Shown piece after piece: positions 1-11,930 of a stretch of DNA of 64,000 nt. Within the stretch, counting starts at the first letter, position 1. Every line of letters starts with the position of its first letter. A program made the translations under genes and the position numbers. Source of the stretch: Anaeramoeba flamelloides (lineage: Eukaryota > Metamonada > Anaeramoebidae); assembly GCA_027625915.1 (NCBI GenBank), contig JANTQA010000032.1, forward strand, positions 5,084,001 through 5,148,000. Reading direction: 5' to 3'. The notes below the pieces were generated by a model. The model worked only from the letters and a program-made list of their open reading frames with translations. It was not told where the DNA came from and did not search any database.

Positions 1-1196
1 TTAATATTTTAATATTCAGTTCGAAACACTAGAAATAATTTTTTTTTGTCTAAAAATACAATAAAAAAAAGTAAAAAAAAATAAAAAAAAATTCGGTCAT
101 TTATTAGGAAATTGAGTTTAAATCTCATCAATTAAAAATAATCTGTATATTAACAAAAAAAAACAAGTATTTCGGGTATATAATATTTTTCGATAAAGTT
201 CTCAGGGTTAGAACATCAATCAAAGAATTCAAACCTGCTAAATAAACTAGATTTCAAAATTTTTGACTAACATAATAATGTTATTGGAAATTGTTTTGAG
301 TGTTTATTTCAGTATTCTTAAAAAAATATTTTCAAATTTTTGGATCAGAATTATTTTTTCTAATTTTACGATTTTGGTTTTGCTTTTTCAAATTTTTGTT
401 TTTCTTTTGTTTTTCTTTTTCTTTTTTTTTTTAATCGAATTTAATTTTTTTTTTTTTTTTTTTTTGAAAACTTTTTTTTTCATAAGATCATGTGGAAAAA
501 AAAAAAATATCTTCGAAAAGACAAATAATCACAAAGAAAATTGATATGATGTAATGTCTTTGAAAATGGATATAATTATTTTCAAAAAATCTTGTTATTA
601 AACTTTTTTTCAGTTAAAGTTCAGTAATAAAAAATTGATTATGCTCATTTCAAAAATTGTGACTCACTTTTTTTTGTTTTTGGTTTGATTGTTTTTTAAT
701 TGTTAAAATATCAGGTTTTTATATATTTAGAATGATTTAAAATTAAATTATAAATTAGATATAATTATTAATTGTCATTGAATACGAAAGGATATTATAT
801 TTTTTTTTTTTTTTTCAATTTATTATTTCAGGTGAGTCACAATTATTGAAAAGGTGTTTATCTTTCATAAATTTATCTCTCGAGGTAAATTAGTTGATGG
901 AATTTTCGTTTTCTTTTGTCAAATATAGAATTATGTGGAGAGTATCAAAGACAATTATTTTCAGATATTTAAAATTAAGGGAAAAAATAATCAAATTTTT
1001 GTAAAAAAAAAATAAAGATAATCATACTTTAGGGGTCTATATTAATAGTTATCAAGTAAATCTTGAAATTAAAATAATCTAAAAATTGTTACTTTCGGGG
1101 GTTTCTAAATCTGGATTTCAAAATGCTGGAATAATCTTATTTGGGTTTCTATTTTTAGATTTGTAAGAATTAATTTAAAAAATTTTAAAATAACTA

Positions 1197-1416
1197 CTTT
1201 TAATTGTAAAATAAAAAGATCAAAGTGTTCATTCATCTTTGCAAATAAAATCACATTCGAGGAATGAAAATAAATCATCAAAATAATAAATTCTAAAAGG
1301 AAAAACATAATTTAAGCTTCTTTTAAGAATTAACAATTTGTACTGTTACATGATTTTAAAATCTTTTTTTGGAAAGCTAATGTAAATTTTGTGACCATTT
1401 ATTTTGAAATAATTAG
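1197..1416. mobile_element. MITE family 2 (TA-flanked, TIR CTATTAATTGC type), copy A
   Basis: A 220-bp non-autonomous element flanked by TA on both sides (1195-1196 and 1417-1418). Its left end reads CTTTTAATTGTAAAATAAAA and its right end is the approximate reverse complement. The internal TTTCATTCAGCTTTCC-like block of the inverted repeat is recognisable, though worn. Four other clear copies and several degraded ones in this window share the same ends and length of about 220 bp. The TA target duplication suggests mobilisation by a Tc1/mariner-type transposase; this is inference. Confidence 0.7.
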
Positions 1417-1707
1417 TAAAAATTTTTTGAATTTTTTTTTTCTTTTTTTAATTTTTTAGAATTAAGAATAAATAATAATGTATTTATTTTATTAGTATTG
1501 GTAGTTTATTTTTAATTGTGATCTTCGGTAAAACCTTATTAATTTATTTTCGATAATATTTTTGAAAGATTTTTTAGTGGAATTTAAATTATAGACAATT
1601 AATTTGATTTACACTCAATCACAAGATACTATTTTTAGAGTATAATTTATGTTTATAATCTTCTCTTAAGACTCCATTTTTGTACTTGTTAATTGGTTAT
1701 TTTTTTA

Positions 1708-1901
1708 CAGTCAGTTTCACTTTTAAGGCACAAACTTTCAACCAAATTTAAGGCACAAAAAAAATCTCATATTAAGGTACAAAATTCAGATTCTAGTAAA
1801 ATCAATTGTAAAAAAAAAAATACAAATTTTGTGCCTTAATTTGAGATTTTTTTTGCCTTAAATTTCGTTGAAAGTTTGTGCCTTAAAAGTGAAACTGACT
1901 G
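1708..1901. mobile_element. Palindromic MITE family 1, copy 1
   Basis: A 194-bp fold-back element flanked by TA (1706-1707 and 1902-1903). Ends are CAGTCAGTTTCAC and its inverse. Each arm of roughly 75-80 bp carries three spaced copies of a TTAAGGCACAAA-like 12-mer. The short asymmetric centre (CTAGTAAAATCAATTG) gives this copy a plus orientation. It has no coding capacity. TA duplication and CAGT ends fit a non-autonomous Tc1/mariner element. Confidence 0.85.
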
Positions 1902-3664
1902 TATTTTTATTAAATATATAATTGTTAAAAAACTTTTAATAATATCTCTCTATATTGGATTTTTTTTTTTTTTGTTAAATTTGAATTTCTCTTTTAATAT
2001 TTTTTTGACTCCAAAATGTTTGAATGGTTAACAAAAATACAATAATAAGAGCTAAAGTAATAAAATCTACTGAGATCAATATTAACATTAAATACATCCA
2101 TTCTTTTATCTGTGAATATTACTTTTTGAAATCAAAAAATCTCTTAATTAATCTGATTTTTCAACCAATTCAGTGGGTTTGGGTGGTTATGTGAGAAATC
2201 CATGATATTTATCTCGAATTTATTGCTATCTTAGATATTTATTAATAATTAAGAAATCTTTTTTGACCAAAATAACATTATATAAGGTTTTTAATTATTC
2301 ATCAATAATTATATTTCAAATATTATTTATTAAAAAAATTCCCTTCCTCTTTCTTATTTCCCAAAAAAGCAGGGGTTATTTTAAAATCTCTTGAAGGGAT
2401 TCAATTTCTCCTAAAAATTATTTAAATATACAAAATTGTTTATATAAGTTGATGGGTTCTTAATAATAATTAAATTTTTTGGTTAGTATTGTATTACCTT
2501 TTAACAAATCTTTTTAAGTTTCTGTTCATTATTTTGATTGATTTTTTAGGTTAAAATTGGTTTATTATTATTTTTTTTTTCAATTGAAAAAAAAAAAAAA
2601 ATTAGAGATTTATTCAGAACAAATTTACCTTAGAATGTATAAATTATACTGTATTTTTTAATTTAAAAATTCTTTTGTGTTCTTATAATATTACCAGTTT
2701 TAAAGTGAAAATGACTATGTATATTTTTTACCAAAAAAGATTGGTTTTGTTCTTCATTTTTTAGAAATATTTTAAAATATATATTTTGTCAAGAACACAA
2801 TATGTGTTGGTTCAATCAGTATTAATAGTAGGTTTACTTTTATATTATAATTACTAATAAATCTGTTAGCAAAGAGGTTTTTTTATGAAATCTATAAAAA
2901 AATATCATTTTTAAAAAATTAAATTTAGTTTTTTTTTTTTGTCAAGATTAAAAGGTAAAAAAAAAACATAAGCTATTTACTCAAAAGTATTTTTAAAAAA
3001 TTTTTGAGTTTTTTCGAAACTTTTTTCAAGTTTTCAATTTTAATAAAGTGCATTTTTTCCCTTTTGAGTTTATTTAAAGTTCAATTTTTCCAAAAAAAAA
3101 TAATTAGATAAGCAAGAATGAATTAAAAGGTTTAAATTAAATATACATCGTTTCTAAATAACAAATAATATTTTTTTTTTTTTTTTTTTTGATTTTTGAA
3201 CATTCTAGATATTAATTTAATAGTCTGGGGTTTGTGAAAAAAAAATTTTATGATAATAAAATAATTTGAAATAATTTTATAAATGAAAATAATGTAAAGA
3301 AAATATTTTTGTTAGTTTTTCTGATGATTTAGAGAGGTTAAAAATTATTTTTTATTTAGTTTGCTACATTTTGAGTAGAAAAATTGTTAGATATTTTGAT
3401 GATAATAGGTCCAATTGTTGTTTTTTTTTCAAAAAATCATTGTAAATAATATAAATCGTGATTAATCCAGTAAATCATGATATTTTTATAAAACTATGAG
3501 AATTCATGTATTCGAGAAAATATGAAAATTATTCTTCTGAATTAAAATTCTTGTTTTTTTTGATTTTAAATTTTTTCAATTTTTAAAATCCCCCATGAAT
3601 GTTAGGATCCAATAAATCAGAGTCCATTTAGATAAATTACTGGGAATGTTATAGATATGCCTTT

Positions 3665-4065
3665 GAAAAGGAAGTAAATTACCTTCACAAGTTATAGAAC
3701 CAAAAAGAGTAAGGTTAATTATCTATATTATTCATGATCGATTAAAAAAACAATTCTTAAAGTCTCGTTTTGTTTTCTGTACAATACAAAGATAAGAAGT
3801 AAAGAAGGCAAACAAAAAGAAACTAACTTTGCAATCAATACTTATAAATTTTGATAAAGTGAATAGTATATTGAAAATTGTTTTTAATGTGAAAACAAAA
3901 AAAGACTACAACTTGTAAAAAATATAGAAATTCGGACACCGAGTACTCCCACTCTGAGAGTCGCGAAATACCGATTATTAATTATGGATTGTGGAATTTT
4001 TATATGTAATCGATAATCTTTCTATTGGGTTTTTACTCCTCATGTGTATTCAGGAGAAGTGTTGT
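3665..4065. repeat. dispersed repeat, copy 1
   Basis: Two blocks here are similar to sequence near 9 kb. The block around 3670-3800 (TACCTTCAC ... TTTTCTGTACAATACAAAG) resembles about 9435-9550. The block around 3925-4050 (AAATTCGGACAC ... TTTTTACTCCTC) resembles about 8795-8925. Order differs between the two loci, so one has been rearranged. No coding content was recognised. The same neighbourhood also shares a T/C-rich flank (about 4505-4560) with about 10240-10295. Confidence 0.5.
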
Positions 4066-4305
4066 CAAGTGTCTTCAAGAAAACCTAACGGTGGTTTTTT
4101 TTTAATTTGAAAAAAATAAAAGAAAATTTAAGAAATTTAATTTTGATTTCTCAAATCAAAAAAAAACTAATGGCGATTATCCTGAATTATTAATAATTTA
4201 GCAAAATCAAGGATTTTACTCAAATCTTTCAAATCCTGGAAAACCTAACGACAACAGATAGTTTCTACTTGGTCATGAAAATGATAATATTGTTTTATCT
4301 ATATA

Positions 4306-4502
4306 CAGTCAGTTCCACTTTTAAGGCACAAAATTTCAACGAAATTTAAGGCACAAAAAGAATCTCAAATTAAGGCACAAAATTCAGATTCTAGTAAAAA
4401 AAATTGTAAAAAAAAAAATTTCAAATTTTGTGCTTTAATTTGAGATTTTGTTGTGCCTTAAATTTCGTTGCTATGTTTGTGCCTTAAAAGTGAAACTGGC
4501 TG
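4306..4502. mobile_element. Palindromic MITE family 1, copy 2
   Basis: A 197-bp fold-back element with CAGTCAGTTCCAC ends, flanked by TA (4304-4305 and 4503-4504). The three 12-mers per arm and the plus-oriented centre match copy 1. Only scattered substitutions separate the arms, so it is a fairly young or conserved copy. Confidence 0.85.
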
Positions 4503-6385
4503 TATTTTAATTATTTTTCTTCTTTTCTTTTTTTTTATTTGATAAATTTTCTTTAATTGCTCCATACTTTAAATAAATAAATAAATATTGAAATTTTTTT
4601 TCCAGGTTATTGATATCAATTAAACTTTAATAGATAAAGAAAATAAGTTGATGAAGAGCACATTCATTAAAGAATACATAAGTATTTGTAGTTTTTGAAT
4701 TATTTTTAAATACAATAATTTATACTAATAAAAGAGATTGGTAACCTTGGAGTTAACATTTTATCATAGTTCTTATTGATTGAAAGTGGTGGTTAATATA
4801 CCAACCAAATCAAATTGGAATAAATTATATTCCAAAAATTGTTAATAACAAAAAATAATAAAAAGAAAAAGAAAATAATCTTTAGTATTCAAAAACAACA
4901 ATTTTTTAAATATTTTGTGTTATTCTCTTTTTTATTATTCTAAACATCTAAAACTCTAATATTTTTTCTGAATTGAAAATAAATAACTACAAAAACTAAA
5001 AAAAAAATATGTAAAATTTTTAGAAATGAGAATTAAATGTTTATATTATTACTGAACGTTCATTTAAAAAAGCTTTGCAGAAAGTTTTTTTGTTCATTAG
5101 TCCAAACATAACTGAAAAACATTTTATAGTACCAATTTTTTTAAGGTGTATTTTCTTTTCTAAAATATTTTTTTTCCACAGGGATCTTTTTTTAAAAAAA
5201 AAAACTAAAAAGAAAGATCAAAAAAAAAATGAAAAAATTGAAAAAAATAATTGAAAATTTGAAGAAATCAAAAAAAAGATTTTTCATTTCAAAAAGCAAT
5301 AGTTATTTTCATAAGTGTCTGAGTAAATTCTTATAAAACTTCTTTGAAGGATATAATATAATTGGTCAGCCTTTTTGAAAAAAATAGTTTAGAATCAAAA
5401 TCTTGATCTGATAATCATTTTAATTCATTTATTTTTTGATTTTTTTTTTAAAAAAATATCTTTTTTCAAGGATCTGTTATTTTGATTAAAAGAAATTGTA
5501 TTCTTTTTAAAAATATTATGTGGAATTGGCCAAAATTTAATTGGCTGTAATACAATGCTTTAATTTTTATCACTATATTTTCACATTTATAAGGATATTT
5601 TGGCAATTATCGAGATATTATAGAACATCACTATTTGTGTCCAATATTGCAATTTTATACATTAAACTGGATTTTATTTAATATCACAATTTTATAAGAC
5701 CAACAATATTTTTTAAAAATTTCGTAGTTAGTTGACAAAGATATTGTCAATTGCCATATTCATTTTAATAAATTTTACACTTTACTTTCCTATTGTTTTA
5801 AAAATTGAAAAATATTTTTTATTTTTGTATTTATAAACTCACCCCAAGTTCTGGAAGTTGAATTAAAAAAAATTAATTTTAAGAAAAATATAAAATATAT
5901 TAAATGATATAGATCTGAAAAATATAGCATCATTTTTTCTATTTTTTCTAATATTTTTTCTTGAGAAAAATCACAAAACTGAAACCTGAAAAATCAATTA
6001 AAAATCAGAAAAATATTGTTTTTTGAGATATTTTTGGTCATTTTTGCCTCCTTCATCATATATTCTCAAACTAAAGTGGTGAGTTAAGATTATTCGTTGA
6101 TTTTTACCACAGTTAGGAGTTTCTTATTTTAATAAATAATTGAAGAACAATTTTACCTTCCAAACTTTCTTGATCAAAAACTTAATCTATAAAGTTAATA
6201 CAAGTTTACAATCCAATCCAACAAAATGTTTAATAAAACAGGTTAACATTGTTCAATTGAAAAAAAATTCGAAATAACTTTACAAAAATCAGAATTTCCT
6301 TTTCACAAATTAAGACTGTTTGTGAAAAACATTTTTTCTTCATTTTTTACTAAAAATTTTGCAATAAATAATTAAATTATTAGAC

Positions 6386-7498
6386 ATGACTGAAGAAAAT
6401 AAGCTATTAGATAACCCAAAATGTATTGTTTTAGATTTAGGAAGTTCGTTTGTTCGTGTGGGCATTTCTGGGAGTGACAATGCATCAAAAACTTTTAAAA
6501 CAAATAGTCCAAATTTGCATGTGAAAAGCAGCACACCAAACACACCAGCAATCCAAAAGGGGAAGCATGTGGACTTTGAAAAAATGAAGACAATAATAAA
6601 CTATTCATTAAGCGTAACCAACACAGAGAAAGAAGAAACCAAGAAAAAAGTGATGGTTGTTGATTGTTTGTTTACAAGATTGGAGGATCGAGAAAGGATC
6701 TGCGAGCTTCTTTTTACGAACTTTGGCGTGGAGAAAGTCTACTTTGCAAGGCAACAATTAATTACAAAGTTTCTTTTCCAAATTGAGAGCGCACTTGTTC
6801 TTCACATTTCAAACACGACAAGCGTTGTTCCCATTTACCAAGATCGAGTAATCAGCCATGCCATCGTCAAGCAGAATTATGGCGCATACGAAGTTACCCA
6901 GTGCCTTGTTGATCTACTGACAAAGTCTGGGAATGACTTGACGCAACTTGGCGGAGATCCTGTTGACATCATTGCCAACCTCCAAAAAAAGCTCTCCTTT
7001 GTCTCGCTTGACCCCCAATCAGAGGTCTCGAAAAAAAAGGTTATCAAAATTAAAAAAAAGCAAACGGGAACTAAGGGCAGCAATAATGATCTTGTAGCAG
7101 TCTCTGCAACAAACGAGTTCTTTTCTTGTATGGAATTCCTATTTGATCCAAAAAGATATCAAACAAACAAAAAAAAGTATCTTGGCATTATTGAAATGTT
7201 AAAAAAGTCTCTTTTAAAATCGCCTATACTTTGCCGTGCAGAATTAATCGCTGAAATATGTCTTTCGGGTGAATTTTGCTCTGTGAAAGGATTAAAGGAA
7301 AGAATCATCTTGGAATTGAAAAAAGAATTTCGAGATTATTCGATTGATCCAGAGATAAACCATTCTTCAGTACAAAAAAATAATGAATGGAAAGCTGCTA
7401 GTTATTTGGCTAAAAGTATTTTGAAAGAAGATTACTGGTTAGAAAAAAATGATTTTGAATCAAAAAGGAGTCAGGTTATCTCCCAAAAATTTTTTTAA
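6386..7498 (+). CDS. divergent actin-related protein, Arp10/Arp11 (dynactin) type
   Basis: Single exon, 370 residues, ATG to TAA. The start (VLDLGSSFVRVGISG, about residues 16-30) is the actin-fold phosphate-1 loop. Around residues 89-150 the pattern VMVVDCLF ... FTNFGVEKVYFA ... ALVLHIS ... VVPIYQDRVISHA follows the order seen in animal ACTR10 (VVIIES ... LFKYFEVPSVLLA ... AMVLDCG ... VLPIYEG). Near the C terminus, LLKSPILCRAELIAEICLSG followed by an LKERIILELKKEF helix and a WKAASYLAKSIL block matches the Arp10 end. In animals and fungi Arp10/Arp11 caps the pointed end of the dynactin Arp1 filament, an adaptor for cytoplasmic dynein; that role here is inferred. It is somewhat shorter than human ACTR10 (about 417). 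Residues 200-240 form a K-rich linker. It could alternatively be a fast-evolving Arp of another class. Confidence 0.7.
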   Translation: MTEENKLLDNPKCIVLDLGSSFVRVGISGSDNASKTFKTNSPNLHVKSSTPNTPAIQKGKHVDFEKMKTIINYSLSVTNTEKEETKKKVMVVDCLFTRLEDRERICELLFTNFGVEKVYFARQQLITKFLFQIESALVLHISNTTSVVPIYQDRVISHAIVKQNYGAYEVTQCLVDLLTKSGNDLTQLGGDPVDIIANLQKKLSFVSLDPQSEVSKKKVIKIKKKQTGTKGSNNDLVAVSATNEFFSCMEFLFDPKRYQTNKKKYLGIIEMLKKSLLKSPILCRAELIAEICLSGEFCSVKGLKERIILELKKEFRDYSIDPEINHSSVQKNNEWKAASYLAKSILKEDYWLEKNDFESKRSQVISQKFF

Positions 7499-8022
7499 TC
7501 TATTAATTTTTTTTTTTTTTAAAGTTCGAATCTTCAATTCGCTTTAACCTTATTTTCTTTCTTTTAATTTTTTATGGAATGAATATTTTTTTTTTTTAAT
7601 TAATTTTTATTTCTACAAACAAAATCTTGAATTACCTTGAATAATATACTCTAAGATAGAAACAATTGCCCTTGATAAAATTTTAATCGAAGATTTTCAC
7701 GTTTTTTCTTTATTCTGATCTAACTAAATCCAAATTTTAGATCAAAATGAAAATAAAAAAATAAATAAATTCTTTTTTCTTCCATTTTAAAAAAATTTTA
7801 TTAATCTAAAATTAATTGTAATTTTTTTCATCCCAGATCCATATATTATGCAAATACAAAAGCAATTCAAAATTCATATTAAACATGGACCATTTATTCT
7901 GAAATTTCGTTTATACTAAATCTAAAAAAATAAAAAATAATATAAGTAACCATAACAGTATTTAGAATAAAGCTAATTTTAATGAAAATTGTGTAATTAT
8001 ATATTTATATAGAGAGTGTGGG

Positions 8023-8037
8023 TATATATATATATAT

Positions 8038-8084
<47 letters not shown>
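8023..8084. repeat. TA run followed by (GATA)11 microsatellite
   Basis: About nine TA units run directly into eleven perfect GATA units (8041-8084), followed by decayed units. Simple-sequence DNA, likely length-polymorphic. Confidence 0.95.
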
Positions 8085-8085
<1 letters not shown>

Positions 8086-8464
8086 ATAGATATAAATATT
8101 TAAATATCACAGTATGAAGTTTTTTTTAATTTAATTAAGTGTAGTTTACACACTTGGGCGACACCTAAAATTCCTTTGTAGGGAATGTTTTTGTGTAATC
8201 AAAACATAAAAAAATTAAGTGAATTAATCTTATTTGGGTTTGGTTAAGCAGTTAATTTTTGACCACTTTTCTTTCCAAACTAGTAAAATTTTTGGACTCA
8301 ATATTATCAAAATGTGTATCACTTTATTTGGTATTGTGAAAGATATAAATTTATCAGAATCATATCGAAAAAAAAATTAGCAAAAATTTTAAATAAAAAA
8401 ATTAGATAAAAATGTTATTCTTTTGAAAAATACTCAAAATTATTTAATCTGACTAATCATATTA

Positions 8465-8660
8465 CATTCGATTCCACTTTTAAGGTACAAACTTTCAACG
8501 AAATTTAAGGCACAAAAAAATCTCAAATTAAGGTACAAAATTTGTAATTTTATTTTTTACAATTGATTTTACTAGAATCGGAATTTTGTGCTTTAATTTG
8601 AGATTTTAATTGTGCCTTAAATTTCGTTGAATGTTTGTGCCTTAAAAGTGGAACTGACTG
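8465..8660. mobile_element. Palindromic MITE family 1, copy 3 (reverse orientation)
   Basis: A 196-bp fold-back element preceded by TA (8463-8464). The right-hand target site is altered (TT). The left tip is worn (CATTCGATTCCAC), but the 12-mer array and right tip (GAACTGACTG) are clear. The asymmetric centre reads TTTTACAATTGATTTTACTA, the opposite orientation to copies 1, 2 and 5. Confidence 0.8.
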
Positions 8661-8794
8661 TTATGGAAATTTCTTTTTCTTGTTGTGAATTTTTCATCAA
8701 AGTTATTATGGTTAGAAAACTTAGGGTAATAAAGAAAAAATTGAAAATAAAAAATTAAAAATAAATAATTCCTAAAATAGTATCTATAAATATA

Positions 8795-8930
8795 TAAATT
8801 CGGGTACATGGTGCCCCACTCTTCTGAGCTATGGAATTCTAATTTATTAATTATGGTTTGTGTAATCCTTATGTATTACTGGGAACCTTTCTATCTGGTT
8901 TTTACTCCTCCTGTTTCAGGGCGAAAGATA
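8795..8930. repeat. dispersed repeat, copy 2 (block B)
   Basis: Similar to about 3925-4050: both contain AAATTCGG, an ACTC-rich stretch, ATTAATTATGG, and CTTTCTAT followed by GGTTTTTACTCCTC. No protein motif is visible. It lies immediately left of the ATCGCGAT element, which appears to have inserted next to or into this repeat. Confidence 0.5.
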
Positions 8931-8960
8931 ATTTCAAAATTGGTCATACAAATGATATAA

Positions 8961-10225
8961 TAGAGGTTTTGATGATAACATATATTATCCTGATATTAAC
9001 AATAAAATCGCAATAGTATTAAAAAAATCGCGATTAGTCCAACTTTATGGCCAAAAATCATAAAATCGCGAGAAATAACATTATCGCGATATTCATATTA
9101 TCGCGAAAAAATGAAAAATTATTTTTTTGAAATCTGAAAAAAAATCTCTTGACTTTTACAAAGCCTTGATACTTTTACAACACTTTCCCTTTAATAATGC
9201 CATAAAGTGTTTGTAAGGGTTCTGAACTGTCTTCAAGTGTTTGAAAGTTTTGAAAGACAGAAAACTTTTATAAAGGGAATGAGTTTGGTTTGTTGTAGAA
9301 AAAAATTTTTTTTTCTTTTCATTTTTTTTAACAAAATATAAAATCTCAAACAAATTTTATGATCAACTAATAATTACCCATTTCAACAATACACTTGAAT
9401 ATAAGATAGATGTGTTTTCTTAAAATAGAGTTGTTACCTTCACCATTTAAGAATAACCAAAAAGAATAAAGAATAATTTTCATTCTTTTTGGTGATCGAT
9501 CAAACAAAAACCACTAAGCTCTAATTGTATTTTCTGTCCAAAACAAAGATTCTCAAAGAAGAAAAAGAAGAAGACAAGTATTGTATAAAAAATCTTTCTA
9601 ATTGGTGATCATCTGGTAAGGATGTTGTGAAATCTTTTGAAGAGTTATCCAACTCCTTTTAGCTTGCTGAGAAAAAATGAAAATATTGTAACCCAAGATC
9701 ACATTCTTTAAAGAACAGATAAAGTGTTGGTTATTTTAGAAGGTCTTTTATTCAACTCAATTTACAACACCACGATTAACTGAAAAAATATTTATTTCTC
9801 TTTAGTTCTTATTGTTGTTGATCTTAAAGGATCGATAGGTTTGTCAACCAAATAAAATGAAAACACAACAAAACTCTTTGATCTGATCCTTGATTGGATC
9901 AAGTATCTTTTTTGTTGTTTTTTCAAAGAATGACTTTTTTTCACATAATCTATTTTTTGATCAAAAAAATTTTTTTTGAAAAATATTTCTCAATTAACCC
10001 AAAAACCCATCAACTATTATATCGTGATTACTTTTTAATCGCAATATTTTGGCATATATTACGATTTTTTAATAATTATCGCGATTTTATGGAATATCGC
10101 GATTTGTTTTATTATCGCGATAATATTGAATATCGCGATTTTCTGATATATCGCGATTTGGTTGAAATTATCGCGATTTTTGTAACTTTGTCGTGAATTA
10201 TAGCATGTTATCATCAAAACCTCTA
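8961..10225. mobile_element. non-autonomous TIR element with ATCGCGAT subterminal arrays
   Basis: The ends are inverted repeats: TAGAGGTTTTGATGATAACA at 8961-8980, with its exact reverse complement ending at 10225. If TA is taken as the target duplication the element proper starts GAGGTTTT. Inside each end lies an array of the 8-bp palindrome ATCGCGAT. The right array has exact copies at 10078, 10096, 10114, 10132, 10150 and 10170, plus degraded copies at 10021, 10038 and 10058. The left array has copies or variants at 9007, 9027, 9065, 9083 and 9100. The first core lies 46-48 bp from each terminus. No transposase frame is present; the 100-codon ORF across the right array is a by-product of the 18-bp period. 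Confidence 0.75.
9425..9560. repeat. dispersed repeat, copy 2 (block A)
   Basis: Resembles about 3665-3800: shared landmarks are TTACCTTCAC, ACCAAAAAGA, GATCGATCAAA/GATCGATTAAA and TTTTCTGT followed by AAACAAAG. It sits inside the 8961-10225 element, whereas block B sits outside it, so the arrangement differs from the copy near 3.9 kb. Confidence 0.4.
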
Positions 10226-10908
10226 ATATATTTGTAATTGAATATTTTTATTATTTTTCTTCTTCTCTTTTTTGTTTAGTAAATTGGCTTTGATTACTCC
10301 TTTCTGAAAAAAAAAATAAATAAAACTAGTAAAATTTAAAAAAAAAATAAATTAATATGATTCACTGTGTTTAAAGAGTTTACAATTTTGAAGATTTTTA
10401 AACTCAAAACCAACTTTTTATTGTTTTTGTGTTTTCAAAAGAGAAAATCAAACTATTTATATGTTTGTAAAATACCTACACTTTCGCTTAAAAGTGAATC
10501 CACGAATTTCCTATTGTTTTTTAAGGCTTTTTAAGGTAATTATGTCCTATCTGTATATAAGTGTTTTTTTTTTATTTTTTCATTGTTTTTAAGTTTTTTC
10601 AATTGAATTTTTACACAATCCATGTAAAAAAAGTTAGTCTTTAAAACAATTTGAGAACTTTTTTAAAAAATAAAAAAATATAACAACAAATGAAACGAAA
10701 AAACATTTGAAATTTTTGAAAAAATCTGATTTTTTAAGTCGGTCCTGATTTAAAAAAAAATCCACTACATGTGATACTTAGTGAAATGGTAAACAAGGTT
10801 TAATCTTGATTTAAAAAAAAAATCATGTTGCTAAGAATATTCAGCTAAATGGAATTTTTTAAAAAAACTTGAAAAAATGATGAAAGGAAAACAAAGAATT
10901 TTTTTATA

Positions 10909-11105
10909 ATCAGTTCCATTTTTATGACGATCGATTTAAACGAAATTTAAGGTACAAAAAAACTTAAATTAAAGCATCTAGTTTTTAAAAAAAAAAAATA
11001 AAAAAAAATTTTAACTCATATTAAAATTTTCTGGCTTAATTTGAAAATGTTTTTGTACGTTAAATTAGTTTGAAATTTTATATATTAAAAGTGAAACTAG
11101 CTTAT
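10909..11105. mobile_element. Palindromic MITE family 1, copy 4 (degraded)
   Basis: The left tip (ATCAGTTCCATTTTTATGAC), a central ACGAAATTTAAGGTACAAA, and the right end (TTAAAAGTGAAACTAGCT) are recognisable. Most of the 12-mers have decayed, so this is an older copy. Boundaries are approximate. Confidence 0.6.
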
Positions 11106-11930
11106 ATGTATCAAAAAAAAAAAAAAAAAAAAATAGATTTAAAAATATATAAATAAATTAATACTTGGTTTCAAATAATAATTAATTAATTCAAAAGATA
11201 AAATAAAAAATGATAAACAATATTTTTAACGTTAATTAACAAAATAAATGTGAGTTTGAAAATAATTTGTATATATTTACTAAGATTGATGTTTGGGGGT
11301 GTTGAGAAAAATAAAGTCATAATAATGAAAATATGTAAACCTTTTTATAGGTTTATTAAATCTATTTATCAAAAAAAAAATAAAAATATTTTCTTAGGGA
11401 TTTTTTTCTTTCTAAAAATAAAATAAAAAATTTGTTGATATACTTTATTATTTTTATTTGTATTTTGTGTTTTGGTTCCGGGTATTGGGGAGTTGTTCTC
11501 ATTTAAATAATTTGTGAATTTGATTTTATTTTTTCGAATTCTAAAATCTACATGTTTACATCATAAATAAGAAAAAATAACCTTTATTTTCTATTAACAA
11601 ATAAGTTAAATCATTTTAAGGGGGGTAGTTATTTTTAAAAATAAAATGAAATCTTGTCAAGATCTTCAAAAATCATTATTTTGTGATTTATTTTTCAACT
11701 TATTTAATGGATAAGATAACCTCATTTAAACAATTTATTAATTTGAGTCACTTTTTTGAAATTAAAATTTGCATATTTCCAATAATAAATAAAAAAAAAA
11801 GTAAAAATATTATTTTATTTGAGAATTAAGTTAATTCTTGAAAATGGGAAAACATATGTTTCATTTTATGTTGGAAAGTATGGATTTTGAAAATAAATTT
11901 TTTTTTTGGTTTCTTTTTCTTTGATTAATA

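Larger units (their letters stand above)
1..6385. other. gene-free AT-rich intergenic region
   Basis: No coding region, tRNA or conserved protein motif was recognised in this stretch. It is very AT-rich, with many A and T runs, and the longest open frames are low-complexity poly-Phe/Lys artefacts. It holds three MITE copies (1197-1416, 1708-1901, 4306-4502) and one copy of a dispersed repeat (about 3665-4065), described separately. The last few hundred bases must carry the promoter of the actin-related gene, but no clear TATA or initiator element stands out against the AT-rich background. Confidence 0.6.

Noticed and set aside
263-544. 93-codon frame rich in Phe
   Set aside because: Product of T-runs in AT-rich DNA; the composition is not protein-like.
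8041-8084. Cluster of GATA transcription-factor sites
   Set aside because: Perfect tandem units merging with a TA run indicate a microsatellite.
9894-10196. A 100-codon frame with repeated YRD every six residues, suggesting a repeat protein
   Set aside because: The hexapeptide period is the translation of the 18-bp ATCGCGAT array; the rest of the frame is poly-Phe/Ile noise.
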